Shown here one piece after another: positions 17,802 to 25,799 of a stretch of 64,000 nucleotides of DNA. Location of the stretch: positions 124,001 through 188,000 of the forward strand of contig NZ_JBPODT010000005.1 of NCBI RefSeq assembly GCF_051390635.1, in the 5' to 3' direction. The DNA comes from Microbaculum sp051390635 (GTDB taxonomy: Bacteria > Pseudomonadota > Alphaproteobacteria > Rhizobiales > Tepidamorphaceae). The stretch's first letter is position 1; each line of letters starts with the position of its first letter. A model generated the notes under the pieces. That model was not told where the DNA came from, did no database searches, and worked only from the letters and a program-made list of their open reading frames with translations. The position numbers and the translations under genes were made by a program.

Positions 17802-18761
17802 TCAGTTTCCGATCCACGTCTTCCAGCGGTCTTCGTTGCTGGCCATCCAGTTGGCGACGACGTCCTCGACCGACTTTCCGTCAAGATCGACGTCGGCGAC
17901 CATCTGGCCCATCTCCTCGTTGGTCACGTTGAACGCCTTGATGGCGGCGTGGGCGCCCGGCCACTTGTCCTTGATGCCGACCCAGCCGGCCTTCCAGATC
18001 GGGCCGCGCGGCTTTCCGCAATCGTAGGCCATGTCCTTGTTGGAGCCCCAGCTCGGATCCTCGTAGCAGGCCGCCTCGTATTTCGGGAAATCGACCCACT
18101 CGCCCTTGTACTTGATCGGCGCCCAGTGCGGCGCGTAGACCCACAGCAGGACCGGCGCCTGCCGCTGGTAGGCGGACTCGAGCTCGGCGAACAGGGCAGC
18201 GTCCGTGCCCGCGTGGATCACCTCGAAGGGAAGGTCCAGCGCCTCGACGCGTTCGTCGTCGAACCCGCCCCAGGTCACGGGCCCGCCGAGATACCGGCCC
18301 TTCGGCGCGGTTTCAGGGGTCGAGAACGCCTCGGCGCAGGCTTCGTCCTTCAGCGCTTCCCAGTTCGGCAGGCCGGGGCACTTTTCCTTCATGTACTCGG
18401 GGTACCACCACTCCTCGATGGCGAGCATGCCGGTCTCGCCGAGGTTCTCGACGTTGCCCGTGCCGACCGCCTCGTCGAGCGCCTCGCGACCGGTGGTCTC
18501 CCAGATCTCCATGGCCAGATGCAGATCGCCGGTCTTCAGGCCCGCGAACTGGGCCAGGTAGTCGGCCTGCACGTAGTCGACGTTGTACCCCGCCTGCTTC
18601 AGCACCTCGCCCATGATCTGGGTGGTGATGAGCTGACCGGTCCAGTCGTGCAGGGTCAGTTTGATCGGATCCTTGGATTCCGCCTCGGCAAGCGCGGGCG
18701 CGCTGGCCGTGGCGAGCAATGCGGCACCCGCGAGCGCTGCGGCGATGCGTGGAAATGTCAT
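17802..18761 (-). CDS. Glycine-betaine-type ABC transporter substrate-binding protein (OpuAC/ProX-like)
   Basis: A 319-residue periplasmic receptor of the OpuAC family. The signal peptide is MTFPRIAAALAGAALLATASAPALAE, followed by the mature start AESKDPIKLTLHDWTGQ. Family-type tryptophans and tyrosines that could form a cation cage are present (EIWETTG, EEWWYPEYM, PVTWGGFDD, WVYAPHW). It is longer and richer in Trp than typical ProX, so the ligand may not be glycine betaine. It is the first gene of the operon and faces the DeoR regulator. The 171 bases to proV may hold a stability or attenuation element, but I see no strong hairpin. Confidence 0.9.
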   Translation of the reverse strand: MTFPRIAAALAGAALLATASAPALAEAESKDPIKLTLHDWTGQLITTQIMGEVLKQAGYNVDYVQADYLAQFAGLKTGDLHLAMEIWETTGREALDEAVGTGNVENLGETGMLAIEEWWYPEYMKEKCPGLPNWEALKDEACAEAFSTPETAPKGRYLGGPVTWGGFDDERVEALDLPFEVIHAGTDAALFAELESAYQRQAPVLLWVYAPHWAPIKYKGEWVDFPKYEAACYEDPSWGSNKDMAYDCGKPRGPIWKAGWVGIKDKWPGAHAAIKAFNVTNEEMGQMVADVDLDGKSVEDVVANWMASNEDRWKTWIGN

Positions 18762-18892
18762 GGTCGCTCACCTCCGTTCTGTTTTCGTAAGAGCGCGTAG
18801 CCTGTTCCCCTGGTGCCGGGACATACGCAGACGGAAAGCCCGACCCGACGGAATGATCCGGCGATAATCGGGCCCACGTCAACAGGAAATCA

Positions 18893-18945
18893 CACAATTT
18901 GTGGAATTGATGTTGAATTGACGCTTAGATTTTTGGAATTGGATG
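18893..18945. promoter_or_regulatory. Helically phased GAATTG repeats between proX-type gene and deoR
   Basis: GAATTG occurs at 18904, 18915 and 18936, that is, with 11-base and 21-base steps, about one and two helical turns. A CACAA-T-TTGTG dyad (18893-18903) directly precedes the first copy. The stretch is AT-rich against a GC-rich background and lies midway between the divergent transport operon and the DeoR gene. Phased direct repeats are the usual target type for DeoR-family tetramers, so this is a candidate operator (inference). Confidence 0.5.
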
Positions 18946-19039
18946 GATATGCTCTACGCAAAGGCGCGGCGCAGACGCAGGCAAGCGACAGCCGTCAAAC
19001 AACCCGCGCGCCGGAAACGAACGCTCAAGGGGCTAAAGG

Positions 19040-19801
19040 GTGCATCGGACCCAGCGACAGACGGAGATTTTGCGGCTGGTTCAGCTTCGCGGTGCCTGCT
19101 CGATCGGCGACCTGGCCGAGCGCCTCGAGGTGTCGGACGAAACGATCCGCCGAACGGTGAAGCCCCTCGTCTCCGAGGGACTGCTCGCCAAGGTGCATGG
19201 CGGCATCACCCTTCCCGACGCCGGCCGCGAGCCGCCGTTCCAGAACCGCATGCTCGAGAACGCCGAGGCCAAGCGCCGCATCGCCGAGCGGGTCGCCAGC
19301 CTCGTCTCGAACGGCGACAGCCTCATGCTCGACTGCGGCTCCACCACCGCCTTCGTCGCCCGGGCGCTCAGCCAGCACTCCGGCCTGACCGTCGTGACCA
19401 ACTCGGCGGAGATCGCGCGCACGCTGGCCACGAACACGTCGAACCGCGTCTTCATGGCCGGCGGCGAGCTGCGCTCCGACGATACCGCGGCACTGGGACC
19501 GGAAGCCCTGACCTTCGCCCGCCAGTTCCGCGTGCGCCACGCCATCCTGTCGATCGGCGCGATGGAGATCGACGGCTCGCTGATGGTCTATCATCTGGCC
19601 GAGGCCGAGTTCTCCCGCTCCGTCATCGACCAGGCCGAACAGGTGATCGTCGCCGCCGATGCGTCGAAGTTCGGCCGGCCGAGCCTGGTGCGCATCTGCG
19701 GCCCGGAACGCATGGACGTGCTGGTGACCGACCGCAGGCCGCCGGCCGCCCTGGCGGACTCGCTGACCGCGGCCGGCGCGCGGATCGAGGTCGCCGACTA
19801 G
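19040..19801 (+). CDS. DeoR-family transcriptional regulator
   Basis: A 253-residue repressor-type protein. It has an N-terminal DeoR winged helix (residues 1-56: QTEILRLVQLRGACSIGDLA, then VSDETIRR as the recognition helix). A sugar-phosphate-isomerase-like effector domain follows, with LMLDCGSTTAFVARAL, VVTNSAEIA and IVAADASKFGRPSLV. The start is a GTG at 19040 preceded by AAGGGG. DeoR proteins usually sense phosphorylated metabolites. Here it is divergent from an operon that encodes two small-molecule kinases, so a phosphorylated amino alcohol is an attractive but unproven effector. Confidence 0.9.
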   Translation: MHRTQRQTEILRLVQLRGACSIGDLAERLEVSDETIRRTVKPLVSEGLLAKVHGGITLPDAGREPPFQNRMLENAEAKRRIAERVASLVSNGDSLMLDCGSTTAFVARALSQHSGLTVVTNSAEIARTLATNTSNRVFMAGGELRSDDTAALGPEALTFARQFRVRHAILSIGAMEIDGSLMVYHLAEAEFSRSVIDQAEQVIVAADASKFGRPSLVRICGPERMDVLVTDRRPPAALADSLTAAGARIEVAD

Positions 19802-19814
19802 AGACCGGTGGCTC

Positions 19815-21020
19815 TTACGGCCCGCGACGGCGGACCAGAAGCGGGCCGTAGACGAGCGAGAAACCGGCGAACGCGCCGATCCAGGCCACGGCCGAACCCG
19901 ACAGCAGCCAGTCCATACCAGCGGGAAAGACGGCCGCGCCGATCCGGGTGAGCGCAGCCAGGACCACGAGGCCATAGATCGCCACGGTGGCCGCGCCGGC
20001 GGTCAATGTCCGGCCGGTATGGCCGAGCGTGGCGCGGGTCATGACCGCGAGGGTCATCGTCCCGATCGCCCCGGCGGTCCAGGCGTGTATCGCGGCGGTG
20101 TTCGGCACGGCGCTTTCGGATACGGCGGCGACAGCGGCCAACAGGAAGCCGAGCGGAACGAACAGATAGGCGATGTGCAGGATCGTCACCAGCGGCTCGG
20201 CGAAGGTGCGCAGCGGCCGCCAGCGCGCCTGGCGGACGAACTGCAGGATCCCCGCCAGAAGCAGGAGCGGGGCCGCCGCGATCGCGACGCCTTCGAAGGA
20301 CGGCGTGACGATCCACGCCGCAAGCGCCACGACGCTGGCGGCGATGACGATGGCATCGAACCGCGAGAATGGGACCGGCATCGTCTGGGCGCCGCGCTGC
20401 CGGAGCCAGTTGCCGGTGAAACTGGGAACGATGCGCCCGCCGATCAGAACGATCAGCGTGATCGTCGTGGCGATCGCCAGACGGGCGCCGTAGACGCTTT
20501 GGCCATCATTGAGCACTTCCCACTGGAACAGCGCCTGGGCCGCGAACAGCATCACGACGATGATGAGTACCTTGAGGTTCTTCCAGTTGCGCCCGACAAG
20601 GATCTCACGCCCGATAACCGCGCCGAGGCCGGCCAGGAACGACAAGGTCGCGATCGCCGTCAGGGCGGCACCGAACCAGTCCGACATCGCGATGGCGAAA
20701 CGCCCGAGAAGCCAGAACGCGAACAGTCCGGCGAGCGGCCAGCCGACCACCGGAAGACGGCCCGTCCAGTTCGGCACCGCGGTCAGCAGGAACCCGGCGA
20801 CGACCGCCGGGACATAGCCGAACAGCAATTCATGCGCATGCCAGGCAATCGGCGGCCAATCGGTCGGCAGGGTGACGACGCCGAGATACCAGGGCACCCA
20901 GACGCCGACCGCGATCGCGGCGTAGAGCGCGCCGGCGAGGAAGAAGGGGCGGAAGCCGTAACTGAACAGCGCCGGTCCGGTCCATTGCCTGGCGCGCTGC
21001 GCGGAAGTGGTGGCGTTCAT
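19815..21020 (-). CDS. nnrS: NnrS family membrane protein
   Basis: A hydrophobic protein of 401 residues from the ATG at 21020. A GTG at 21071, overlapping the upstream stop as TAGTG, would add 17 residues. NnrS proteins are heme- and copper-containing polytopic membrane proteins linked to NO stress and denitrification. Family segments are GPALFSYGFRPFFLAGALYA, AWHAHELLFGYVPAVVAGFLLTAVPNWTGRLP (in pieces), GGRIVPSFTGNWLRQRG and IHAWTAGAIGTMTLAVMTRATLGHTGR. About twelve membrane spans are visible. It closes the narK-narGHJI operon, and its end nearly abuts that of the convergent deoR gene. Confidence 0.93.
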   Translation of the reverse strand: MNATTSAQRARQWTGPALFSYGFRPFFLAGALYAAIAVGVWVPWYLGVVTLPTDWPPIAWHAHELLFGYVPAVVAGFLLTAVPNWTGRLPVVGWPLAGLFAFWLLGRFAIAMSDWFGAALTAIATLSFLAGLGAVIGREILVGRNWKNLKVLIIVVMLFAAQALFQWEVLNDGQSVYGARLAIATTITLIVLIGGRIVPSFTGNWLRQRGAQTMPVPFSRFDAIVIAASVVALAAWIVTPSFEGVAIAAAPLLLLAGILQFVRQARWRPLRTFAEPLVTILHIAYLFVPLGFLLAAVAAVSESAVPNTAAIHAWTAGAIGTMTLAVMTRATLGHTGRTLTAGAATVAIYGLVVLAALTRIGAAVFPAGMDWLLSGSAVAWIGAFAGFSLVYGPLLVRRRGP

Positions 21021-21070
21021 CGGATTATCGAGGTCTCCATCGGGAATTCCGTGCGAAACAGGGTCCCGCA

Positions 21071-21646
21071 CTAGGGTTCGTCGCGCATTTTGTCCGATCG
21101 TCCGGCGGCGCGCGCCTGCCGACGCGCCGTCATCCGCCCGGCGAGTTCGGCCCGATCCTGCGCCGACAGCCTGACCTTCGCCAGCGGAATGACGATCGCG
21201 TTCTCGATCGCCAGATGACGCCGTTCGCAGACGGCAAACGACCGCAGCGTCCGCCTCAGCCCCGCCGACATGGGAATCTCCGGGTGCGCGATCCGCCGTC
21301 GCAGTCCGTTGACGATCCTGGCGGCAAGCCTCTCATCCTCCGCATGATCTTCGGTGAGCTGCTCGAGCACCCGGCCGATCTCGTCCTCGCGTTTGGCGCG
21401 GCGTTTCAGCAGCGGAAACAGATCCTGCTCCTCGTCGGCGATATGGGCGGCATGCTCGGTCTCGATGTGATCGGCGATCGCCCCGGCGAGACCGGTATCG
21501 AACGTTTCGTCCTCGGCCAGCTTTTCGCACAGGTGGCACAGCACCCGATGTCGATGGTGGTCGGCGACGATGAAGTCGAGCGGCTGGGCCAGAAGGCGCG
21601 CCGGAAGAGGCTCAAGCGACTGCTCCCGATTGCCGGGGGAGGTCAC
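21071..21646 (-). CDS. Hemerythrin-like HHE cation-binding protein
   Basis: A 191-residue helical protein whose GTG start at 21646 overlaps the upstream stop (GTGA), indicating translational coupling. Histidine/glutamate-rich helices fit a hemerythrin/HHE fold: IVADHHRHRVLCHLCEKLAED, IADHIETEHAAHIADEEQDLF, LTEDHAEDERLAARI and CERRHLAIENAIVIPLAK. Such proteins bind a di-iron centre, and some act in NO sensing, storage or Fe-S repair (RIC/YtfE type). The reading frame upstream of 21646 is the neighbour gene out of frame and was trimmed. Position in the nitrate operon beside NnrS favours a role in reactive nitrogen handling. Confidence 0.85.
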   Translation of the reverse strand: MTSPGNREQSLEPLPARLLAQPLDFIVADHHRHRVLCHLCEKLAEDETFDTGLAGAIADHIETEHAAHIADEEQDLFPLLKRRAKREDEIGRVLEQLTEDHAEDERLAARIVNGLRRRIAHPEIPMSAGLRRTLRSFAVCERRHLAIENAIVIPLAKVRLSAQDRAELAGRMTARRQARAAGRSDKMRDEP

Positions 21647-21933
21647 GCGACCGCCTCCCGTGCATCGGCGACGGCGCGTCTCAGGATCGCCGACAGCGCA
21701 TCGAGCCCCGGCGCGTCGCTGCGCCCGATGACGCCGACAAGGTGCAGCCAGGCGTCGTCGTCGGCCCGTTCCACGAACCGTCGCACGGCCAGCGCGGAGA
21801 ATTCGCCGGCATCTAGATCGAGTGCGCGCGCGGCATCGCGGATATCGGCCAGGAGCACGAGCTCGCCCGCCTCGATGAGGATCGCTTCGGCCGCCCCCGG
21901 ATCTCCCAACCGCGCTATGATGTCGCCGAGCAT
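21643..21933 (-). CDS. Small conserved-looking protein in nitrate reductase operon (unknown function)
   Basis: A 96-residue soluble, acidic, helix-rich protein (MLGDIIARLGDPGAAEAILI...). The ATG at 21933 has an excellent GGGAGGA site, and its stop overlaps the start of the HHE gene. I do not recognise a domain. Regular Ala/Leu/Asp spacing suggests an all-alpha bundle, and there are no cysteines or obvious metal ligands. Coupling to the HHE protein suggests a partner or chaperone. GC-rich third positions fit the neighbours. Confidence 0.75.
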   Translation of the reverse strand: MLGDIIARLGDPGAAEAILIEAGELVLLADIRDAARALDLDAGEFSALAVRRFVERADDDAWLHLVGVIGRSDAPGLDALSAILRRAVADAREAVA

Positions 21934-21953
21934 GGCTTCCTCCCGCCACTCGC

Positions 21954-22793
21954 CTACTGCACGAGCCCGCCTTCCGCCCGCTTCAGATCGATACCCTCGA
22001 TCTCGGCGCGACCGGCGAGGATCGCGATGTACTGGTGCACCGCGCGATGGAACACGGCGTCGGCGAGGTAGTCGGCGATTTCCTTGCCGACCACCTCGAA
22101 CGGCAACGCCCGGCCCGCGATCTTGCGGTCGAGGCGCACCACATGCACGCCGTAGGGCGTGTGCACCGGCTCCGGCGAGATCACGCCGGCGTCCATGGCG
22201 GCAAGCGCGGCCTCGAACTCCGGCGTCGTCTGGCCGGTGGATATCTGTCCGAGATTGCCCCCGGTCTTGCCCGAGGGACAGGCCGACAGGTCCGCCGCCA
22301 TCGTCGCGAACCGGTCCGGGTCTGCTCTGAGCCTGTCGATCGCCTCGCGCGCCGCGCTGTCGGCCGCGTCATAGGCATCGTGGTCCTCACGCGGCGCGGC
22401 GAACAGGATATGCGCCGCCTCGTAGATGTCGGCACTGCGGAACCGCTCGGCATTCGTGTCGTAGAAGCGCCGGCATTCCGCCTCGGTCGGGCTCGGCACG
22501 GCGACATCGGCCTCGATCAGCGCGCGGACCAGCGCCTCCTCGTCCGCCTCGGTCCTTCCGGTCTCGTCGGTTCGGGCCTCCGCAGCGATGCCGCGGCGGC
22601 GCGCCTCCTGCAGCAGCAGCTCGCGAACCGCGAGCGCCCGGGCGGCCTCCTCGCGGGCCGCGCCCGGCGTGTCGGCCGGATGGTTCTGGATCTCCCGGGC
22701 GATCGCCGCTCGGGAGATCTCGACCCCGTTGATCCGGACCGCCGGAGCCGGCTCGGCGACGGCCTTGCGATCGTTGACGTCGAACAGACGCAT
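21954..22793 (-). CDS. Parvulin-type peptidyl-prolyl isomerase (NifM-like) of nar operon
   Basis: A 279-residue protein with an N-terminal helical chaperone part and a C-terminal rotamase domain. Parvulin landmarks are AHILFAAP, DLSACPSGKTGGNLGQIS and HTPYGVHVVRLDRKIAG. It has no signal peptide, so a cytoplasmic role is likely, as for NifM, which matures nitrogenase iron protein. It begins four bases after the narI stop. From memory, such genes often follow narI in proteobacterial nar operons and are taken to assist nitrate reductase assembly. Confidence 0.9.
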   Translation of the reverse strand: MRLFDVNDRKAVAEPAPAVRINGVEISRAAIAREIQNHPADTPGAAREEAARALAVRELLLQEARRRGIAAEARTDETGRTEADEEALVRALIEADVAVPSPTEAECRRFYDTNAERFRSADIYEAAHILFAAPREDHDAYDAADSAAREAIDRLRADPDRFATMAADLSACPSGKTGGNLGQISTGQTTPEFEAALAAMDAGVISPEPVHTPYGVHVVRLDRKIAGRALPFEVVGKEIADYLADAVFHRAVHQYIAILAGRAEIEGIDLKRAEGGLVQ

Positions 22794-22797
22794 GGCC

Positions 22798-23505
22798 CTA
22801 CTCCGCCGGATGGACGCCGCGCCGCGTGGTGCGGACGATCTGGTAGCCCTGCCGGCCCAGATACCAGACCGGCGCGCTCCAGATGTGCACGAGGCGAGTG
22901 AACGGGAAGACGAGGAAGATCGTCAGGCCGAGGAACAGGTGCGCCCGGAAGATCGGCGCGGCATCGGCGACATATTGCGAGGCCGAGGGCTGCAGCGTCA
23001 GGATGCCCTGGGCCCAGAACATGAACTTCACCATCTCCTCGCCGTCCAGGTGCTGCAGCGACACGGTGATCGTCAGTAGCCCCAGGATCAGCTGCGCGTA
23101 GAGCAGGATCAGGATGGCGATGTCGCCGAAGCTGGAGGTGCGGCGGATGCGCGGATCGAACAGCCGGCGATGCAGCAGCATGGTCAGGCCGACGAAGCAG
23201 ACGATGCCCGCCACGCCGCCGACCACGATCGCCATCATCTGCTTGGCGCCGTGGCTGATGCCGATCGTGTCGAACACCCAGATCGGCGTCAGCAGGCCGA
23301 AGAAGTGGCCGAGGAAGATGACCAGGATGCCGACGTGGAACAGGTTCGAGCCCCACATGAGCTGCCGGCGGCGCAGCAGCTGGCTGGAGCCGGAGCGCCA
23401 CGAGTACTGCTCGCGGTCGAAGCGCACCAGGCTGCCGAGCAGGAACACCGTGAGGGCGAGATAGGGATACCAGCCGAACACGGCGTAGTTGATGTAGTCC
23501 AGCAT
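22798..23505 (-). CDS. narI: Respiratory nitrate reductase gamma subunit (cytochrome b)
   Basis: A 235-residue membrane cytochrome that oxidises quinol at the periplasmic side and passes electrons to NarH. Five hydrophobic helices are visible. Four histidines expected to ligate the two b hemes are present at H57 and H67 (SNLFHVG, FLGHFFG) and H189 and H207 (FRAHLFLG, RLVHIWSAP). Length equals the family norm of about 225-240. The gene starts 15 bases after narJ. Confidence 0.97.
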   Translation of the reverse strand: MLDYINYAVFGWYPYLALTVFLLGSLVRFDREQYSWRSGSSQLLRRRQLMWGSNLFHVGILVIFLGHFFGLLTPIWVFDTIGISHGAKQMMAIVVGGVAGIVCFVGLTMLLHRRLFDPRIRRTSSFGDIAILILLYAQLILGLLTITVSLQHLDGEEMVKFMFWAQGILTLQPSASQYVADAAPIFRAHLFLGLTIFLVFPFTRLVHIWSAPVWYLGRQGYQIVRTTRRGVHPAE

Positions 23506-23520
23506 CGTTCTCGGTCCTTC

Positions 23521-24273
23521 TCAGATCTTGCCTTGTCCGACGATGTTGCGGGCGGCCGCGCGAAGCCGCGTCGCCAGCCGCGGCGTCCCGCAGGACCCCG
23601 CCATCGGATCGCCGGGACCGAAGGTCACGGCCGTCTCTTCCCACTCCGCGTCGAGCGCCTCGAGGTCCTCCGGATCGTCTTCGTCGACCCAGGAGACGTC
23701 CGCCTCGTCGGCCCATGCGACATCGCCTTCGCCGGTAGCGCGCCGCGCGATCTCAGCCGCGCTGAACTTTCCCCGCGCCAGGGCCCTCAGCGCCCGGAAC
23801 ACCGTCGCGTAGATTGACTTGCGCTGCTTCAGCCGCTCGTCGAGCGCGGCGAGGACGTGAGCCGCCTCGTCGAGCAGGTCCCGCGCGTCCGGCGCCGGCA
23901 GAAGCGACAGGAACTCGAGGAACATCGGCAGGTAGTCGGGCAATTCGTTCGCCACGACATGGAAACCGTGCTTCTCGTAGAGCTGGGCCAGATCCAGCAT
24001 CGCCTGGCCGCGGTCGCGGCTTTCGCCGTGCACGTGCTCGAAGAGATGCAGCGACAGCGAGCGCGAGCGATCGAACAGCAGCGTGTAGCGCTCCTGCAGG
24101 TCGTAGAGGTCGCGCGTCGCGATCTCCTCGATCAGGGTGTCGAGCGCGGCGCGGTCGCGGGGCGGCACGAGTCCCTCCTCCGCGATCGCCTGGCGGATTT
24201 CGCCGGCCGCCCGCTTGAGCTCCGCCGTCGGATAGGTCAGCAGCGCCGACAGGGCCTTGTAGGTCTTGGCCAT
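23521..24273 (-). CDS. narJ: Nitrate reductase molybdenum cofactor assembly chaperone
   Basis: A 250-residue TorD/NarJ-family chaperone that binds the NarG N-terminus and allows molybdenum cofactor insertion before membrane docking. Typical segments are KALSALLTYPTAELKRA near the N-terminus, LFEHVHGESRDRGQAM (H-x-H-G-E-S-x-D-R-G-x-A hallmark) and ELPDYLPMFLEFLSLLP. The C-terminus is acidic with DEADVSWVDEDDPEDLEAL. The ATG at 24273 touches the narH stop; an in-frame GTG one codon upstream is less likely. Confidence 0.95.
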   Translation of the reverse strand: MAKTYKALSALLTYPTAELKRAAGEIRQAIAEEGLVPPRDRAALDTLIEEIATRDLYDLQERYTLLFDRSRSLSLHLFEHVHGESRDRGQAMLDLAQLYEKHGFHVVANELPDYLPMFLEFLSLLPAPDARDLLDEAAHVLAALDERLKQRKSIYATVFRALRALARGKFSAAEIARRATGEGDVAWADEADVSWVDEDDPEDLEALDAEWEETAVTFGPGDPMAGSCGTPRLATRLRAAARNIVGQGKI

Positions 24274-25799
24274 CACGCGATCTCCATCGGATTGCGGGCC
24301 TTGCCCTTCCTGCGGGCGCCGAACAGCCCGACCTCGCTGATGCCGTCCGAGCAGCCGTTGCCGAACGAGAAGCCGCAGGAGCCGCGCAGGTCGTAGGTAT
24401 CCTCGCCCGCCTCGCGGTGCGCGGTCGGGATGACGAAGCGGTCCTCGTAGTTGGCGATCGCCATGAGCTGGTACATCTCCTCGATGTCCTGGCCCCTGAG
24501 GCCGACCCGGGCGGCGATCTCCTCGTCGATGACGCCGTCGACCGTCTTAGCCCGCATGTAGGCGCGCATCGCCAGCATGCGCTCGAGGCCTTTGGCGATC
24601 GGCTCCTCGTCGCCGGCGGTCAGCAGGTTGGCGAGATACTTCAGCGGGATGCGCAGGCTGCGCACGTCCGGCATGTCACGGTCGATGCCCATCTTGCCGG
24701 CCTCCGCCGCCGACTGGATCGGCGACAGCGGCGGCACGTACCAGACCATCGGCATGGTGCGGTACTCGGGATGCAGCGGGAAGGCGATCTTCCAGTCCAT
24801 CGCCATCTTCCAGATCGGCGAGCGCTGGGCGCCCTCGATCCAGGCGTCGGGCACGCCGTCGGCCCTGGCCTGGGCGATGACCTTCGGATCGTTGGGATCG
24901 AGGAACAGCTTGAGCTGCTCCTGGTACAGCTGCTTGTCGTCGGGCGCCGAGGCGGCCTTCTCGATGCCGTCGGCGTCGTACAGGATGACGCCGAGATAGC
25001 GGATGCGGCCGACGCAGGTCTCCGAGCACACGGTCGGCTGGCCGGACTCGATGCGCGGGAAGCAGAAGATGCACTTCTCCGACTTACCCGACGACCAGTT
25101 GTAGTAGATCTTCTTGTAGGGGCAGCCGGAGACGCACATGCGCCAGCCCCGGCACTTGTCCTGGTCGATGAGCACGATGCCGTCGTCCTCGCGCTTGTAG
25201 ATCGCGCCGGACGGGCAGGCGGCGACGCAGGCCGGGTTGAGGCAATGCTCGCACAACCGCGGCAGATACATCATGAAGGTGTTCTCGAACTGCCCGTAGA
25301 TGTCCTTCTGGACGCCCTCGAAGTTCACGTCCTTCGAGCGCTTCGAGAATTCGCCGCCGAGGATCTCCTCCCAGTTCGGCCCCCACTCGATCTTTTCCAT
25401 CCGCTCGCCGGTGATCTGCGAGCGCGGCCGCGCGGTCGGGAAGGCCTCGCTCTCCTTCGCCGTCTGCAGGTGCTCGTAGTCGAAGGTGAACGGCTCGTAG
25501 TAGTCGTCGATCTCGGGCAGGTCGGGGTTGGCGAAGATCTTCGCCAGGATCCGCCACTTCGAGCCCATCTTCGGCTGGATCTTGCCGCCGGGCGTGCGCA
25601 CCCAGCCGCCGTTCCACTTCTTCTGGTTCTCCCATTCCTTGGGATAGCCGATGCCGGGCTTCGTCTCGACATTGTTGAACCACGCGTATTCCATGCCTTC
25701 GCGGTTCGTCCAGACGTTCTTGCAGGTGACCGAGCAGGTGTGACAGCCGATGCACTTATCGAGGTTCAGCACCATCGCGATCTGGGCGCGGATCTTCAT
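24273..25799 (-). CDS. narH: Respiratory nitrate reductase beta subunit (Fe-S)
   Basis: A 508-residue electron-transfer subunit carrying four Fe-S clusters. All cysteine groups are visible: DKCIGCHTCSVTCKNVW, CEHCLNPACVAACPSGAIY, DKCRGWRMCVSGCPYKK and EKCIFC...CSETCVGRIRY. The Trp in CRGWRMC replaces a cysteine as expected for the [3Fe-4S] site of NarH. The start MKIRAQIAMVLNL at 25799 overlaps the narG stop as ATGA; the longer frame upstream is narG out of phase and was cut. Confidence 0.97.
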   Translation of the reverse strand: MKIRAQIAMVLNLDKCIGCHTCSVTCKNVWTNREGMEYAWFNNVETKPGIGYPKEWENQKKWNGGWVRTPGGKIQPKMGSKWRILAKIFANPDLPEIDDYYEPFTFDYEHLQTAKESEAFPTARPRSQITGERMEKIEWGPNWEEILGGEFSKRSKDVNFEGVQKDIYGQFENTFMMYLPRLCEHCLNPACVAACPSGAIYKREDDGIVLIDQDKCRGWRMCVSGCPYKKIYYNWSSGKSEKCIFCFPRIESGQPTVCSETCVGRIRYLGVILYDADGIEKAASAPDDKQLYQEQLKLFLDPNDPKVIAQARADGVPDAWIEGAQRSPIWKMAMDWKIAFPLHPEYRTMPMVWYVPPLSPIQSAAEAGKMGIDRDMPDVRSLRIPLKYLANLLTAGDEEPIAKGLERMLAMRAYMRAKTVDGVIDEEIAARVGLRGQDIEEMYQLMAIANYEDRFVIPTAHREAGEDTYDLRGSCGFSFGNGCSDGISEVGLFGARRKGKARNPMEIA

